Origin: an uncultured Muribaculaceae bacterium | GTDB lineage: Bacteria > Bacteroidota > Bacteroidia > Bacteroidales > Muribaculaceae | Length of the DNA stretch: 64,000 nt | Reading direction: 5' to 3' | NCBI GenBank assembly: GCA_944320595.1 | Contig: CALUIB010000003.1 | Span: forward strand, 1-64,000 | Shown here: positions 1-8,888 of the stretch, one piece after another | How positions within the stretch are numbered: the stretch's first letter is position 1 | Layout of the letters: each line of letters begins with the position of its first letter | Made by a program: the position numbers and the translations under genes | Notes under the pieces: generated by a model | Databases searched by the model: none | What the model saw: only the letters and a program-made list of their open reading frames with translations | What the model was told of the DNA's origin: nothing

Positions 1-77
1 GTTGGGTACTTATGCATAACTTTAATGTCTTGATAATCATAAAGTTACGAAAAATATTCCAATTAACCTACTGATTT

Positions 78-341
78 TCAACTAATTATAAATAAATTTA
101 AACAGATTCTTACAATTTCGCTATTTGTCAACAATTGAAGATTGTTCCTCCTATATACATAAGGTACCACTGTTTCAAAACTTGGTTCTTCATCAAAATC
201 AAACTTGACTTTGACATAACTTTCGCTAGCCTTGGAATTATTGCAAAAGCCATAAACATGAATATTCCTACTTTTCAACAAGGCATTTATGGCTTCAATA
301 TCCAAATTATTATCCGATTGTTTCCATATATTTTTTGCCAT
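78..341 (-). CDS. Hypothetical small protein, partner of the HTH gene
   Basis: An 87-residue protein that I do not recognise. It starts one base after the stop of the HTH gene upstream, so the two are almost certainly co-transcribed. There is no signal peptide or clear membrane segment, although the last ten residues are hydrophobic. The middle is acidic (KFDFDEEPSFE). The gene is AT-rich like its neighbours and unlike the housekeeping genes that follow, which suggests an accessory or acquired segment. A small regulator followed by a small partner could be a toxin-antitoxin or immunity pair, but nothing in the sequence proves this. Confidence 0.55.
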   Translation of the reverse strand: MAKNIWKQSDNNLDIEAINALLKSRNIHVYGFCNNSKASESYVKVKFDFDEEPSFETVVPYVYRRNNLQLLTNSEIVRICLNLFIIS

Positions 342-342
342 A

Positions 343-624
343 CTACCCCTTCTTTTGGATTATAAAATCAATTAAGTCTTTTTTGTTTATTTCCATCAAC
401 TCATCATTATACCTAACCATAAGAACAATATCTTCTTTCTTCCTAAACAAATCTACCAATTCTATATCAAGAGCACTGGCTAACTTATTTAGAGTATCAA
501 GTGTCGGGGAAATTTTCCCCGACATATAATTGCTAAGATTAGATTGTGATATACCCGATATTTCTGACAATTGACCAATCGTCATATTTTTATCTTTTAA
601 TATTTCGCGCAGTCTGAAAACCAT
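343..624 (-). CDS. XRE/Cro-type helix-turn-helix regulator
   Basis: A 93-residue protein that is mostly a helix-turn-helix domain (about residues 5-60). The recognition region reads MTIGQLSEISGISQSNLSNY and is followed by the usual leucine-rich helix SPTLDTLNKLASALDIELVDLF. This is the XRE fold of phage repressor-like and antitoxin-like DNA-binding proteins. The C-terminal tail, about 30 residues, may contact the partner protein encoded immediately downstream. The gene has a candidate promoter at 643-676 and is divergent from the gene at 756, so it probably controls the shared intergenic region. The fold is clear; the role is inferred. Confidence 0.85.
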   Translation of the reverse strand: MVFRLREILKDKNMTIGQLSEISGISQSNLSNYMSGKISPTLDTLNKLASALDIELVDLFRKKEDIVLMVRYNDELMEINKKDLIDFIIQKKG

Positions 625-642
625 AAATGCTATTTTTTACCA

Positions 643-676
643 CAAAAATACCTCTTATCTCAGCAAAAACAGCAAA
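643..676 (-). promoter_or_regulatory. Candidate promoter for the HTH gene
   Basis: On the minus strand TATTTTTG (643-650) matches the Bacteroidota -7 box TAnnTTTG. A TTTG at 673-676 lies 22 bases upstream, slightly longer than the preferred 19-20. Confidence 0.45.
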
Positions 677-700
677 CTATACTAAATATAATATGACCAT

Positions 701-731
701 TTTGTTTTAGTTATTTTATTTAATATATTTG
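701..731 (+). promoter_or_regulatory. Promoter for the hypothetical gene at 756
   Basis: TTTG (701-704), a 19-base spacer and TATATTTG (724-731) give a full match to the Bacteroidota promoter consensus, 25 bases before the ATG. Confidence 0.7.
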
Positions 732-755
732 CAATAAAAAAATACCAAATCAAAT

Positions 756-1067
756 ATGAATAGCATAGTCAAAGAAATATTAGTCGAGCTTTTAAGGCAC
801 AAAACAATCGTTTCGTCTTGGGGAATTGAAAACATAACAATCAGTGACATTTGCATTCACTTCCATGCAAATGGATTTAGATACTGCGGACCGATTGATA
901 TTCAATGTAAAAATGAAAAAATTAATATTCAACTTGGAGATTTATATATATTGAAATACACAGACTTAAATTCCATTGTACAGATATTAGATACTATCAT
1001 AGAAAAAGATGGCAAATATGCCGAAAACTTGTGCAACTGGATTGAGAAAGCCATACAAGATGTATAA
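756..1067 (+). CDS. Hypothetical protein
   Basis: A 103-residue soluble protein without a recognisable domain. It is AT-rich, has no signal peptide, and carries scattered Cys and His residues (DICIHFHANGFRYCGP, then a late Cys-Asn-Trp). A consensus promoter lies directly upstream, which supports it as a real gene. It is divergent from the HTH regulator and shares its promoter region, so it may be controlled by it. No function can be assigned. Confidence 0.6.
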   Translation: MNSIVKEILVELLRHKTIVSSWGIENITISDICIHFHANGFRYCGPIDIQCKNEKINIQLGDLYILKYTDLNSIVQILDTIIEKDGKYAENLCNWIEKAIQDV

Positions 1068-1201
1068 ATGTCAATGCAGACATACAGCTACCATCGTTTT
1101 TTTTCGTTGCGAAACATTATTTATAATTGTTTATGTGCTGGATAGTACAAACTATTGTGTATTTTTACAATCTAAATAACAAAAAAGCACTTCAGGAAAC
1201 A

Positions 1202-1798
1202 ATGAAACACTATAGCGCACTCGCCATATTGGCCATAATTGCCGCCGTGCAGGCTCTCACATCATGCTCTGCATTCACTTATAGCTACGCTTACGGGTAT
1301 GACTACACCGACCATGAAGTCGCTGCCGACACCTCGCGCTGGTGGCTGAAACCCATATACATACGCACCGACACTACCACCAACCGCGACAGCATGGAGA
1401 TGCGCCACTTCATGTGGTTCCACGACGACCAGCAGGGTGTGACCTACGTGAAAGTGTCGGGCGACAACTCGATACTGTTCGAGCCGCGCAGCACCGAGCT
1501 TAACAGCCGGGCAATGCTGGAACTTATTTACATAGGCACCCTGCTCGACGACAAGCCATTCTCGGAACTCATAGTATATGGCTCGACCGACGACACCGAA
1601 AGCCGCGACTACAGCCGCGAACTTTCGCAGGAACGCGCCGAGACCGTGGCCGAATACCTTGAAAGCATGGGCTACAACCCCGACGCAATACAAGCCATCG
1701 GCCTTGGCGACACCGACCCTGCCGCCAGCAACCGCACCATCGAGGGGCGTGCCATGAACCGCTACGCCGACGTTTTCGTCACCATAGCCGACAATTAG
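1202..1798 (+). CDS. OmpA-like domain lipoprotein
   Basis: The ATG at 1202 gives a 198-residue protein with a lipoprotein signal (MKHYSALAILAIIAAVQALT ending at SC). An upstream in-frame ATG at 1127 would add 25 residues before the signal and is less likely. The C-terminal ~90 residues form an OmpA-like peptidoglycan-associating domain: YGSTDDTESRDYSRELSQER, then GLGDTDPAASNRTIEGRAMN with the conserved Asn-Arg ending. The protein should be anchored in the outer membrane and bind peptidoglycan. The N-terminal third, rich in Tyr, is not recognised. Confidence 0.8.
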   Translation: MKHYSALAILAIIAAVQALTSCSAFTYSYAYGYDYTDHEVAADTSRWWLKPIYIRTDTTTNRDSMEMRHFMWFHDDQQGVTYVKVSGDNSILFEPRSTELNSRAMLELIYIGTLLDDKPFSELIVYGSTDDTESRDYSRELSQERAETVAEYLESMGYNPDAIQAIGLGDTDPAASNRTIEGRAMNRYADVFVTIADN

Positions 1799-1809
1799 CC
1801 CAAATACCG

Positions 1810-2229
1810 CTAATCCTCTCCTATCACCGTGGCGACGATGTGCCGCGGCGTGGGTTCATCACGGAACTCGCACAAGTATATGCCCTGCCACGTGCCAAGG
1901 TTCAAGCGGCCTGCCGTGATGGGAATGGTAAGCGACACCCCGGTAATCGTGGATTTGGCATGAGCCGGCATATCGTCGAGCCCTTCAAGCGTATGCCTGT
2001 AATATGGCTCACCCTCTGGAGCCAGCCGGTCGAGCAGCCGGTCGAGGTCGTGCCTCACATCGGGGTCGGCATTCTCGTTGATTGCAAGTCCGCAGCTGGT
2101 ATGTTTCACAAACAGATTGAGCAGCCCCACCGTAGGCAGCTGCCCGGGCAGCTGCCGCAGCACCTCGGCGGTGACGAGGTGGCACCCTCGCCGCCTCGCC
2201 TGCAACGTAAATTCCACTTGGCGCACCAT
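1810..2229 (-). CDS. YjbQ/UPF0047 family protein
   Basis: A 139-residue protein, full length for the YjbQ (UPF0047) family. Diagnostic stretches are HTSCGLAINENADPDVR in the middle and LNLGTWQGIYLCEFRD near the C-terminus, with a conserved His and Asp/Glu set that can bind metal. Some members show weak thiamine-phosphate synthase activity, but the physiological role is unsettled. It starts 7 bases after the stop of the Maf gene, so the two form an operon. It has no signal peptide and is expected in the cytoplasm. Confidence 0.9.
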   Translation of the reverse strand: MVRQVEFTLQARRRGCHLVTAEVLRQLPGQLPTVGLLNLFVKHTSCGLAINENADPDVRHDLDRLLDRLAPEGEPYYRHTLEGLDDMPAHAKSTITGVSLTIPITAGRLNLGTWQGIYLCEFRDEPTPRHIVATVIGED

Positions 2230-2236
2230 CTCCTCG

Positions 2237-2827
2237 TCAATACTTTTTCAGTTCGGCGTAAAGGCGTTGCAGCGGCAAGCCCATCACATTGTAAAAGCTG
2301 CCAGATATGCCGCGCACACCTATGCAGCCTATCCATTCCTGTATGCCGTAGGCACCGGCCTTGTCGGTCGGGGCAAACGTATCCACATAATAATCAATCT
2401 CCTCGTCGGCAAGTTCGGCAAACTCCACCTCGGTGACCGCGCTGAACGACGTCTGCCGCGCAGCCGTGGTCAGGGTCACGCCCGTCACCACATGGTGCTT
2501 GCGCCCCGACAGGCGGCGCAGCATGGCACGCGCCTCGGCGGCATCGTGCGGCTTGCCCATCACCTCGCCGCCGCACACCACCACCGTGTCGGCAGTTATC
2601 ACCAAGCGGCTGCCTGTGGCGGCCAGTTGCCTGTAAGCCTCGGCCTTGCCGCGTGAAATGGCCTGCGCCACTTCCATGACTGGCGTACCGGCAGGGAACG
2701 ACTCGTCGATGCCATCAATCACGTGCGTGGTGAACTTTATCCCCAAGTCGGCAAGCAACTGCTTGCGGCGAGGCGAGTTACTGGCCAGCACCACCTCATA
2801 TTTATCCAAATTCTCAAGCGGTTTCAT
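2237..2827 (-). CDS. maf: Maf-family nucleoside triphosphate pyrophosphatase
   Basis: A 196-residue protein with all Maf hallmarks: ASNSPRRKQLL at about 15-25, the TADTVVV segment near residue 80, and GAYGIQEW near residue 158. Maf proteins hydrolyse non-canonical or methylated nucleoside triphosphates to monophosphates and pyrophosphate (dTTP/UTP/m5UTP types), acting as house-cleaning enzymes in the cytoplasm. The length is normal. It is first in a two-gene minus-strand unit with the YjbQ gene and is divergent from the TetR-fab operon. Confidence 0.93.
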   Translation of the reverse strand: MKPLENLDKYEVVLASNSPRRKQLLADLGIKFTTHVIDGIDESFPAGTPVMEVAQAISRGKAEAYRQLAATGSRLVITADTVVVCGGEVMGKPHDAAEARAMLRRLSGRKHHVVTGVTLTTAARQTSFSAVTEVEFAELADEEIDYYVDTFAPTDKAGAYGIQEWIGCIGVRGISGSFYNVMGLPLQRLYAELKKY

Positions 2828-2906
2828 ATTGCAATGTATTTTTTCGCCCCAAAATTACACGATATTTCCGAATTGGTAGCCAACCCGGCTAATTCTTAAC
2901 CCATTA

Positions 2907-2938
2907 TTTGTATTGTTGCAGATAAATACCTAATTTTG
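2907..2938 (+). promoter_or_regulatory. Promoter of the TetR-fabH-fabG operon
   Basis: TTTG (2907-2910), a 20-base spacer and TAATTTTG (2931-2938) match the Bacteroidota consensus. Transcription would start near 2945. Confidence 0.75.
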
Positions 2939-2946
2939 CACGGTCG

Positions 2947-2960
2947 GCACAAAATTGTGC
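2947..2960. promoter_or_regulatory. Palindrome at the predicted transcription start, possible TetR operator
   Basis: GCACAA-AA-TTGTGC is a perfect 6-2-6 palindrome starting about two bases after the predicted start of transcription and before the likely TTG start of the TetR gene. Its position suits repression by the TetR protein itself. The assignment is inferred from placement only. Confidence 0.5.
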
Positions 2961-2987
2961 AACTGTTTCAACACCACTCAACCGATT

Positions 2988-3575
2988 TTGAAAACAAGGG
3001 AAAAGCTCATAGAAATCGCACGGCAGCTGTTTGCGAAAAAAGGTATAGAAAACACCACGATGAACGACATCGCCGCAGCCTCCGACAAAGGGCGGCGAAC
3101 CATCTACACCTACTTCCGCAACAAGCGCGACATATACAACGCCGTGGTAAAGACCGAGAGCGACAAAATAGTGGAAAAGCTGACGCAGATACTCGACAAG
3201 CCCGAACCGGTGGAGCAGAAACTGATGGACTTCATCTTCGTGCGGTTCGAGTGTTACAAGGAGGCCGTGCTGCGCAACGGCTCGCTGCGGGCAGGCTTTT
3301 TCATGGACATCCGCAAGGTGGACCGCGCCCGCCGCAACACCACCGCGCAAGAGGCCGGAATATTGCGGCAAATCCTAAACGAGGGAGTAGCGCAAGGCGT
3401 GTTCAAGATAAAGCACGTGGAGCAGACGGCCATGGTGATGATACTGTCGCTGCAAGGGCTCGACGTACCATACATACGCGACAACTTCGCCGAACTCGGC
3501 ATAGAGCGGCTAAAGCTACGGGAATACTTGAAAGACTTCATACTAAACGGAATAAGTAACAAACAACAACAATAA
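2988..3575 (+). CDS. TetR-family transcriptional regulator
   Basis: A typical TetR N-terminal domain (KTREKLIEIARQLFAKKG, then TTMNDIAAASDKGRRTIYTY as the HTH), followed by an all-helical ligand-binding domain to about residue 190. I place the start at TTG 2988, giving 195 residues, because the reading frame upstream has no ATG and an earlier TTG at 2955 would lie inside the palindrome at 2947-2960. It lies 12 bases before the ketoacyl synthase gene and shares its promoter. An autoregulated sensor of lipid or acyl intermediates is a reasonable inference, but the ligand is unknown. Confidence 0.88.
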   Translation: MKTREKLIEIARQLFAKKGIENTTMNDIAAASDKGRRTIYTYFRNKRDIYNAVVKTESDKIVEKLTQILDKPEPVEQKLMDFIFVRFECYKEAVLRNGSLRAGFFMDIRKVDRARRNTTAQEAGILRQILNEGVAQGVFKIKHVEQTAMVMILSLQGLDVPYIRDNFAELGIERLKLREYLKDFILNGISNKQQQ

Positions 3576-3587
3576 CGACAACTCACA

Positions 3588-4532
3588 ATGTTTATTAACG
3601 CAACAGGATATTACGTTCCAGCAGGAAGGGTGCATAACGACCACTTCCTCAATGTAAATGGACTAACCAACGACTGGATTGTGCAGCGCACAGGTATTGT
3701 CACCCGCTCAATTGCCGGCCCCGACGAAGGTTCCGACTCCATGGGCTTGGCAGCCATCGAAGATGCCTTGAAATCATTGCCATACGACATAAAAGAGGTT
3801 GACTTGATTATTTCGGCCTGCTACTCCCCCTACGACACAGTGGCCACGCTGGCGCACATAGCCCAGCAGAAGTACGACATCAACGGCGCAAAGGCCGTGT
3901 ATGTGTCGTCGGCCTGCTCGTCGTTTGTCAACGGCCTTGAGATTATAGAAGGCTACTTCGCAATGGGCAAGGCCACCAAAGCCCTGCTCGTGTGCTCGGA
4001 ACACAACACATACTACCGCAACGAGAGCGACCCCAAGTGCGGACACCTGTGGGGCGACGCCGCCGTTGCATACTTCATATCGAAGGAACGCGCCGCCGAC
4101 ACCGACATGACAATCCGCGGCGTTTACACCTGCGGATTAGGCAACGTGGGCAAAGGCCCCGAAGGCGTGCACCTGCGCCCGCATGAGGACGGCATCACCA
4201 TGCCCTACGGCAAAGACGTGTTCGTGCGTGCCTGCCAATACATGATTTCGGCACTCAACCATGTGGTCAACCCGCTTGGAATGGCCATCACCGACCTCGA
4301 CTACATTATATGCCACCAGGCCAACAAGCGTATCGTCAACAATGTGGCCCACCAGCTTGAGCTGCCCGACGAACGGTTCATCAACAACATCGAGGAACTG
4401 GGCAACACTGGCTCGGCAAGCGCGGCACTGGTGCTGGCACAGAACGCCGACAAATACCCCAAAGGCACCACATTCGGACTGACAGTATTTGGCGGAGGAT
4501 ACTCTTGCGGAGCATTCATGGTAGAAAAATAA
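3588..4532 (+). CDS. 3-oxoacyl-ACP synthase III (FabH-like)
   Basis: A thiolase-fold enzyme of 314 residues. The FabH catalytic triad is visible: Cys110 (SSACSSF), His243 (CHQANKR) and Asn273 (LGNTGSAS). FabH condenses acyl-CoA with malonyl-ACP to start fatty acid synthesis; FabH-like paralogs use other primers. The gene is followed by a FabG-type reductase 27 bases downstream and preceded by a TetR regulator. The dedicated TetR-FabH-FabG unit suggests a regulated or specialised chain-initiation step rather than the only housekeeping FabH. Genome-wide paralogs cannot be seen here. Confidence 0.92.
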   Translation: MFINATGYYVPAGRVHNDHFLNVNGLTNDWIVQRTGIVTRSIAGPDEGSDSMGLAAIEDALKSLPYDIKEVDLIISACYSPYDTVATLAHIAQQKYDINGAKAVYVSSACSSFVNGLEIIEGYFAMGKATKALLVCSEHNTYYRNESDPKCGHLWGDAAVAYFISKERAADTDMTIRGVYTCGLGNVGKGPEGVHLRPHEDGITMPYGKDVFVRACQYMISALNHVVNPLGMAITDLDYIICHQANKRIVNNVAHQLELPDERFINNIEELGNTGSASAALVLAQNADKYPKGTTFGLTVFGGGYSCGAFMVEK

Positions 4533-4559
4533 TCACATCTAATTAAATAATCAATAATT

Positions 4560-5306
4560 ATGAAATTACTTGAAGGAAAAGTGGCCCTCATCACCGGTGC
4601 CGCTCGCGGCATTGGCAAGGCCATAGCACTGAAATTTGCATCCGAGGGTGCAAACATCGCTTTCACCGACCTCGTAATTGATGAAAACGGCAAAAAGACC
4701 GAAGAAGAAATAAAAGCACTGGGTGTAGAAGCCAAGGGCTACGCATCCAACGCCGCCAACTTCGAGGACACGCACAAGGTGGTGGAACAAATTCTTGCCG
4801 ACTTCGGCCACATCGACATACTCGTAAACAACGCAGGCATCACCAAGGACGGCCTGATGATGCGCATGACCGAGGCTCAATGGGATGCCGTGCTCAACGT
4901 CAACCTCAAGTCGGCGTTCAACTTCATCCACGCCCTCGCACCCATCATGATGCGCCAGCGCGGCGGCAGCATCATCAATATGTCGTCGGTTGTCGGCGTA
5001 TCGGGCAACGCAGGCCAGTGCAACTACTCGGCATCGAAGGCCGGCATGATTGGCCTTGCAAAGAGCATCGCCAAGGAACTCGGTTCTCGCGGTGTACGCG
5101 CCAACTGCATAGCCCCAGGATTCATCATCACCGACATGACCAACGCCCTTTCGGAAGAAACACGCAAGCAATGGGCTGCACAAATCCCCTTGCGCCGCGG
5201 CGGCACACCCGAGGACGTGGCCAACGTGGCAACATTCCTCGCCAGCGACCTCTCGTCATACGTCACCGGCCAGGTAATCCACTGCTGCGGCGGAATGAAC
5301 ATGTAA
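4560..5306 (+). CDS. fabG: 3-oxoacyl-ACP reductase (FabG)
   Basis: A 248-residue short-chain dehydrogenase. The NAD(P)-binding TGAARGIG motif is at 12-19, NNAG at 90-93, the catalytic Ser in NMSSVVG at 143, and Tyr156/Lys160 in YSASK. The length and the C-terminal YVTGQVIHCCGGMNM fit FabG, which reduces 3-oxoacyl-ACP to 3-hydroxyacyl-ACP. As last gene of the TetR-FabH-FabG unit it would act on the FabH product. A strong terminator follows directly. Confidence 0.93.
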   Translation: MKLLEGKVALITGAARGIGKAIALKFASEGANIAFTDLVIDENGKKTEEEIKALGVEAKGYASNAANFEDTHKVVEQILADFGHIDILVNNAGITKDGLMMRMTEAQWDAVLNVNLKSAFNFIHALAPIMMRQRGGSIINMSSVVGVSGNAGQCNYSASKAGMIGLAKSIAKELGSRGVRANCIAPGFIITDMTNALSEETRKQWAAQIPLRRGGTPEDVANVATFLASDLSSYVTGQVIHCCGGMNM

Positions 5307-5336
5307 AAAAAGGAAACGCTTCTGCGGCGATATGCC

Positions 5337-5380
5337 AAGGCGGGCAACCAGTGGTTTTCACTCGGCTGCCCGCCTTTTTT
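5337..5380 (+). terminator. Intrinsic terminator after fabG
   Basis: The 10-bp stem AAGGCGGGCA / TGCCCGCCTT (5337-5346 with 5367-5376) is followed by a run of T. Confidence 0.9.
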
Positions 5381-5454
5381 CAATTTCTCTTATTCGGTAC
5401 GCCTTGATATGGCCATATAACCGAAGTTACGCATTCCTAATTGCCGAAAACAGG

Positions 5455-6456
5455 TTAGAAGTTTATGCTCCATTGGAATGTGTGGATTTCATTCCCTATT
5501 GGCACATCTACTTTAATGATGCCGCTATCGCGCCAGTCTCTTTCAATATACCCAATGGCATTTTGCACACCTTGACCTTGATAACTTTGGAAATTGCCTG
5601 TATTCAATTGCAGTACAGACTTTCCTTTTGCCAACTGGGCAGTTATGCCATATGAGTCAAAAATCACGTGACTGCCATCCTTACTCTTGATTTTCAATCT
5701 CAATTGGTAATTATGGCCATCTTCATTCGATACACACAAGGCAGCACCGATCTCATAATCATTTGTATTTTTATATGCCCATAATATGCCATCCTCCCAT
5801 TCTTTCTTTAACATATTATCATAATCTACAATAGATACTTGGTTTGTCGAGCTATAAACGGGAGGCAGCTGCTTCGATTTCCCGATGTACCATTGGAAAC
5901 CATACATATTTTTCCCCACTGGGATATTTATTCCCAATACACCAGTTCCACCCACTTCAAAATTAAGATAACCAATAATTCCTTGTCCTCCGTAGATTGT
6001 ATTCTTCTTCAAATAACCTATTTGTTCAAAATCTTCACCTTTTCCCGACATTTTAGATAACAAATATATATTCTCCCCCTCGTCATATTCAGCCATTCCC
6101 TTGTTTGGAGTTAAAGGGTACTCGTAAGTATCTAATTTTTCATATTCAGTTCCTGAGGCAATAACTATCGATATGCCAGCAGGATCAAAAACAATCGACC
6201 GTGACGTATTGTTCTTCAAAATCAAGTTCATTTGGTACACTCCAGGATGATCCTTTGCTGCATTTATAGCAATGCCCACCATACCGTCTTCAGTAGTCTT
6301 GTAAGCCCACAACTTGCCGTCATTCCATTCAGTCTCGCATTCATTACCGTAATCCAACAAAGTAATCGACTTCTTTGAACTGCAGCTGCACACAAGCAGC
6401 GCAAGAATCACGCTCAGAAAAGTTAAATACGCCGGTTTCTTCATCATTGTTTTCAT
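5455..6456 (-). CDS. Lipoprotein with two tandem copies of an unknown domain
   Basis: I start it at the ATG at 6456 (MKTMMKK, 333 residues), since the upstream extension has no signal peptide character and an AAGGA lies directly before; an ATG three codons later is equally possible. The lipobox is LALLVCSCSS. The mature part contains two related halves of about 150 residues: the first begins LLDYGNECETEWNDGKLWAY and ends NMYGFQWYIG, the second begins IVDYDNMLKKEWEDGILWAY and ends IHTFQWSINF. The repeat points to internal duplication. The domain is not one I can name, and the protein should sit in the envelope. Confidence 0.75.
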   Translation of the reverse strand: MKTMMKKPAYLTFLSVILALLVCSCSSKKSITLLDYGNECETEWNDGKLWAYKTTEDGMVGIAINAAKDHPGVYQMNLILKNNTSRSIVFDPAGISIVIASGTEYEKLDTYEYPLTPNKGMAEYDEGENIYLLSKMSGKGEDFEQIGYLKKNTIYGGQGIIGYLNFEVGGTGVLGINIPVGKNMYGFQWYIGKSKQLPPVYSSTNQVSIVDYDNMLKKEWEDGILWAYKNTNDYEIGAALCVSNEDGHNYQLRLKIKSKDGSHVIFDSYGITAQLAKGKSVLQLNTGNFQSYQGQGVQNAIGYIERDWRDSGIIKVDVPIGNEIHTFQWSINF

Positions 6457-7115
6457 GTCCTTAATTTGCCGCCGTTCCTTTCGGCCATGTTCATAAATGC
6501 ACGGAGCGTGGAACTGCAATGCCACTATGTCTTGCTTTGGAGGCCCTGAGAAAGCCCTGATACATAAGATATAGTAATAGCAGCCCACGCAATATGCGCG
6601 AGAACCACTATGCTTACTCTCATGTATCATATAGAAATTTCTCAGGTTTCCAAATACGAGATCGGCATAACGCTTCGCCTTGTTTCTAAGATGTAAGTGG
6701 CTCGGCCTCCACCTTGCCACTCACAAAAATACGAATTATTTACATAACCATCGCTCATTGACGGCATTAATTTGAGTTCACTGTCATGGCTTGCGATTTA
6801 CATACGGCATCAATGCCGTGCCAAACCTTTAATCGGCCAATCGACCAAATACCATCAAAAAAACTACGATTCATGTTCGGTAACCCATAAAAAAAACGAG
6901 TTACCGAGCAAGAATCGCACATCTTTGCGCCGTTTTGATTTGCCTATGCCATTCCTATTCCTACTTAATTTAAAGTCTCATGAAAATTTAAGCTGGTCAT
7001 TGGCACAGCGTGTGGCGAATATATTGTAAATTTGCATGATATTTGGGCAAGTGGGGTCGCATACGCGGAACCGATGCCTTGGATTGCTACAAAATAACAA
7101 TTATAATATATAAAT
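6457..7115. other. Long intergenic region before aspS
   Basis: No convincing gene is seen in these ~660 bases. The region contains an inverted repeat TCGGTAAC (6877-6884) / GTTACCGA (6900-6907) with an A-rich loop, of unknown meaning, and a candidate aspS promoter near 7000-7034. The left part could be the untranslated leader of the minus-strand lipoprotein gene. Confidence 0.5.
7000..7034 (+). promoter_or_regulatory. Candidate promoter for aspS
   Basis: TAAATTTG (7027-7034) fits the -7 box. The best upstream TTGG (7000-7003) is 23 bases away, so the match is imperfect. Confidence 0.4.
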
Positions 7116-8888
7116 ATGTACAGAACAAAGACTTGTGGAGAACTTCGCCTTGCCAACGCAGGCGAAGTGGTGACCTTGGCAGGCTGGGTGCAGCGCAGCC
7201 GCAAGCTCGGCGGAATGACGTTCGTTGACTTGCGCGACCGCTACGGCATCACCCAAATAGTGTTCAACAACGAAATAAATGCCGAATTGTGCGACCGTGC
7301 CAACCATCTGGGCCGCGAATACGTGGTGCAGGTGCGCGGCACAGTGTCGGAACGCCAAAGCAAAAACGCCAACCTCCCGACTGGCGAAATCGAAATCATC
7401 GCCGACGAACTTAACATACTCAACCGCAGCGAAGTGCCGCCTTTTACCATCGAGGACAACTCCGACGGCGGCGACGACCTGCGCATGCAATTCCGCTACC
7501 TCGACCTGCGACGCAGCGCAGTGCGACGCAACCTTGAGCTGCGCCACCGCATGGGTTTCGAGCTGCGCAAGTACCTCAACGACCACGGATTCCTTGAAGT
7601 GGAAACGCCTATATTGGTGAAATCGACTCCCGAGGGGGCACGCGACTTCGTTGTGCCTTCGCGCATGAACCCGGGCCAGTTCTATGCACTGCCGCAGTCG
7701 CCGCAGCTCTACAAGCAGCTGCTCATGGTAGCAGGTTTCGACCGCTACTTCCAGATTGCCAAATGCTTCCGCGACGAGGACCTACGAGCCGACCGCCAGC
7801 CAGAATTCACGCAAATCGACTGCGAGATGTCGTTCGTGGAGCAGGAAGACGTGCTGCAAATGTTCGAGGGCCTCGTAAAACACATCTTCAAGTATGTGCG
7901 CGACATTGATTTCACCGAACCGTTCCCGCGCATGACGTGGGCCGATGCAATGAGGCTGTACGGCAGCGACAAGCCCGACATTCGTTTCGGCATGACATTC
8001 GTAGAGCTGAAAGACCTCACCGAGGGGCACAACTTCGCGGTATTCGACTCGGCCGAATACGTGGGCGCGATATGCGCACCGGGCTGCGCCACTTACACGC
8101 GCAAGCAAATCGACGAACTGACCGACTTCGTCAAGCGTCCGCAAATCGGAGCCAAGGGCTTAGTGTGGGTAAAAGTGGAGGCCGACGGCTCCATAAAGAG
8201 CAGCGTGGGCAAATTCTACAGCGAAGACGACCTTAAGGCATGGGCCGAGCGTTGCCAGGCCCGGCCAGGCGACCTGCTGCTCATACTCGCAGGCAAGACT
8301 ATGCCCACTCGCAAGGCTCTCAACGAGCTGCGACTGGAAATGGGCAACCGGCTGGGGCTGCGCGACAAGAACACATTTGCACCGCTGTGGGTGATAGACT
8401 TCCCCATGTTTGAGTGGGACGAGGAGACGCAACGCTACTACGCAATGCACCACCCCTTCACCAAGCCCAAAGACGAAGACATACCATTGCTCGACAGCGA
8501 CACCGGCAACGTCCGTGCCAACGCCTACGACATGGTGGTGAACGGCGTGGAACTGGGCGGCGGCAGCATCCGTATCCACGACCCCAAGCTGCAAGACAAG
8601 ATGTTTGCCCTGCTCGGGTTCACCGAAGAACGCGCTCAGGCGCAATTCGGGTTCTTGATGGAGGCATTCAAGTATGGCGCACCGCCGCATGCCGGGCTGG
8701 CCTTCGGTTTCGACCGTTTCGTGTCGATGCTTGCCGGGCTCGACAGCATACGCGACACCATAGCGTTCCCCAAGAACAACTCAGGCCGCGACATGATGAA
8801 CGACGCGCCAAGCGCACTCGACCAGGAACAACTCGATGAACTCTACATCAAGGTCGATACCGAACGCATCGAAAAAAACAAGAAATGA
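7116..8888 (+). CDS. aspS: Aspartyl-tRNA synthetase
   Basis: A 590-residue class II aminoacyl-tRNA synthetase of the long bacterial AspRS type. An OB-fold anticodon-binding domain lies at about 15-105 ([20 protein letters not shown]). The class II core has motif 2 near residue 218 ([18 protein letters not shown]), the bacterial GAD insertion around 280-410, and motif 3 near 520-535 ([15 protein letters not shown]). It charges tRNA-Asp in the cytoplasm. The stop overlaps the start of the Nif3 gene by four bases (ATGA), so the following two genes are translationally coupled to it. Confidence 0.97.
   Translation: MYRTKTCGELRLANAGEVVTLAGWVQRSRKLGGMTFVDLRDRYGITQIVFNNEINAELCDRANHLGREYVVQVRGTVSERQSKNANLPTGEIEIIADELNILNRSEVPPFTIEDNSDGGDDLRMQFRYLDLRRSAVRRNLELRHRMGFELRKYLNDHGFLEVETPILVKSTPEGARDFVVPSRMNPGQFYALPQSPQLYKQLLMVAGFDRYFQIAKCFRDEDLRADRQPEFTQIDCEMSFVEQEDVLQMFEGLVKHIFKYVRDIDFTEPFPRMTWADAMRLYGSDKPDIRFGMTFVELKDLTEGHNFAVFDSAEYVGAICAPGCATYTRKQIDELTDFVKRPQIGAKGLVWVKVEADGSIKSSVGKFYSEDDLKAWAERCQARPGDLLLILAGKTMPTRKALNELRLEMGNRLGLRDKNTFAPLWVIDFPMFEWDEETQRYYAMHHPFTKPKDEDIPLLDSDTGNVRANAYDMVVNGVELGGGSIRIHDPKLQDKMFALLGFTEERAQAQFGFLMEAFKYGAPPHAGLAFGFDRFVSMLAGLDSIRDTIAFPKNNSGRDMMNDAPSALDQEQLDELYIKVDTERIEKNKK

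Noticed and set aside
6772-7029. A plus-strand open frame of 85 codons before aspS
   Set aside because: There is no promoter or family resemblance, it runs through the inverted repeat, and its codon use is unlike the neighbours.
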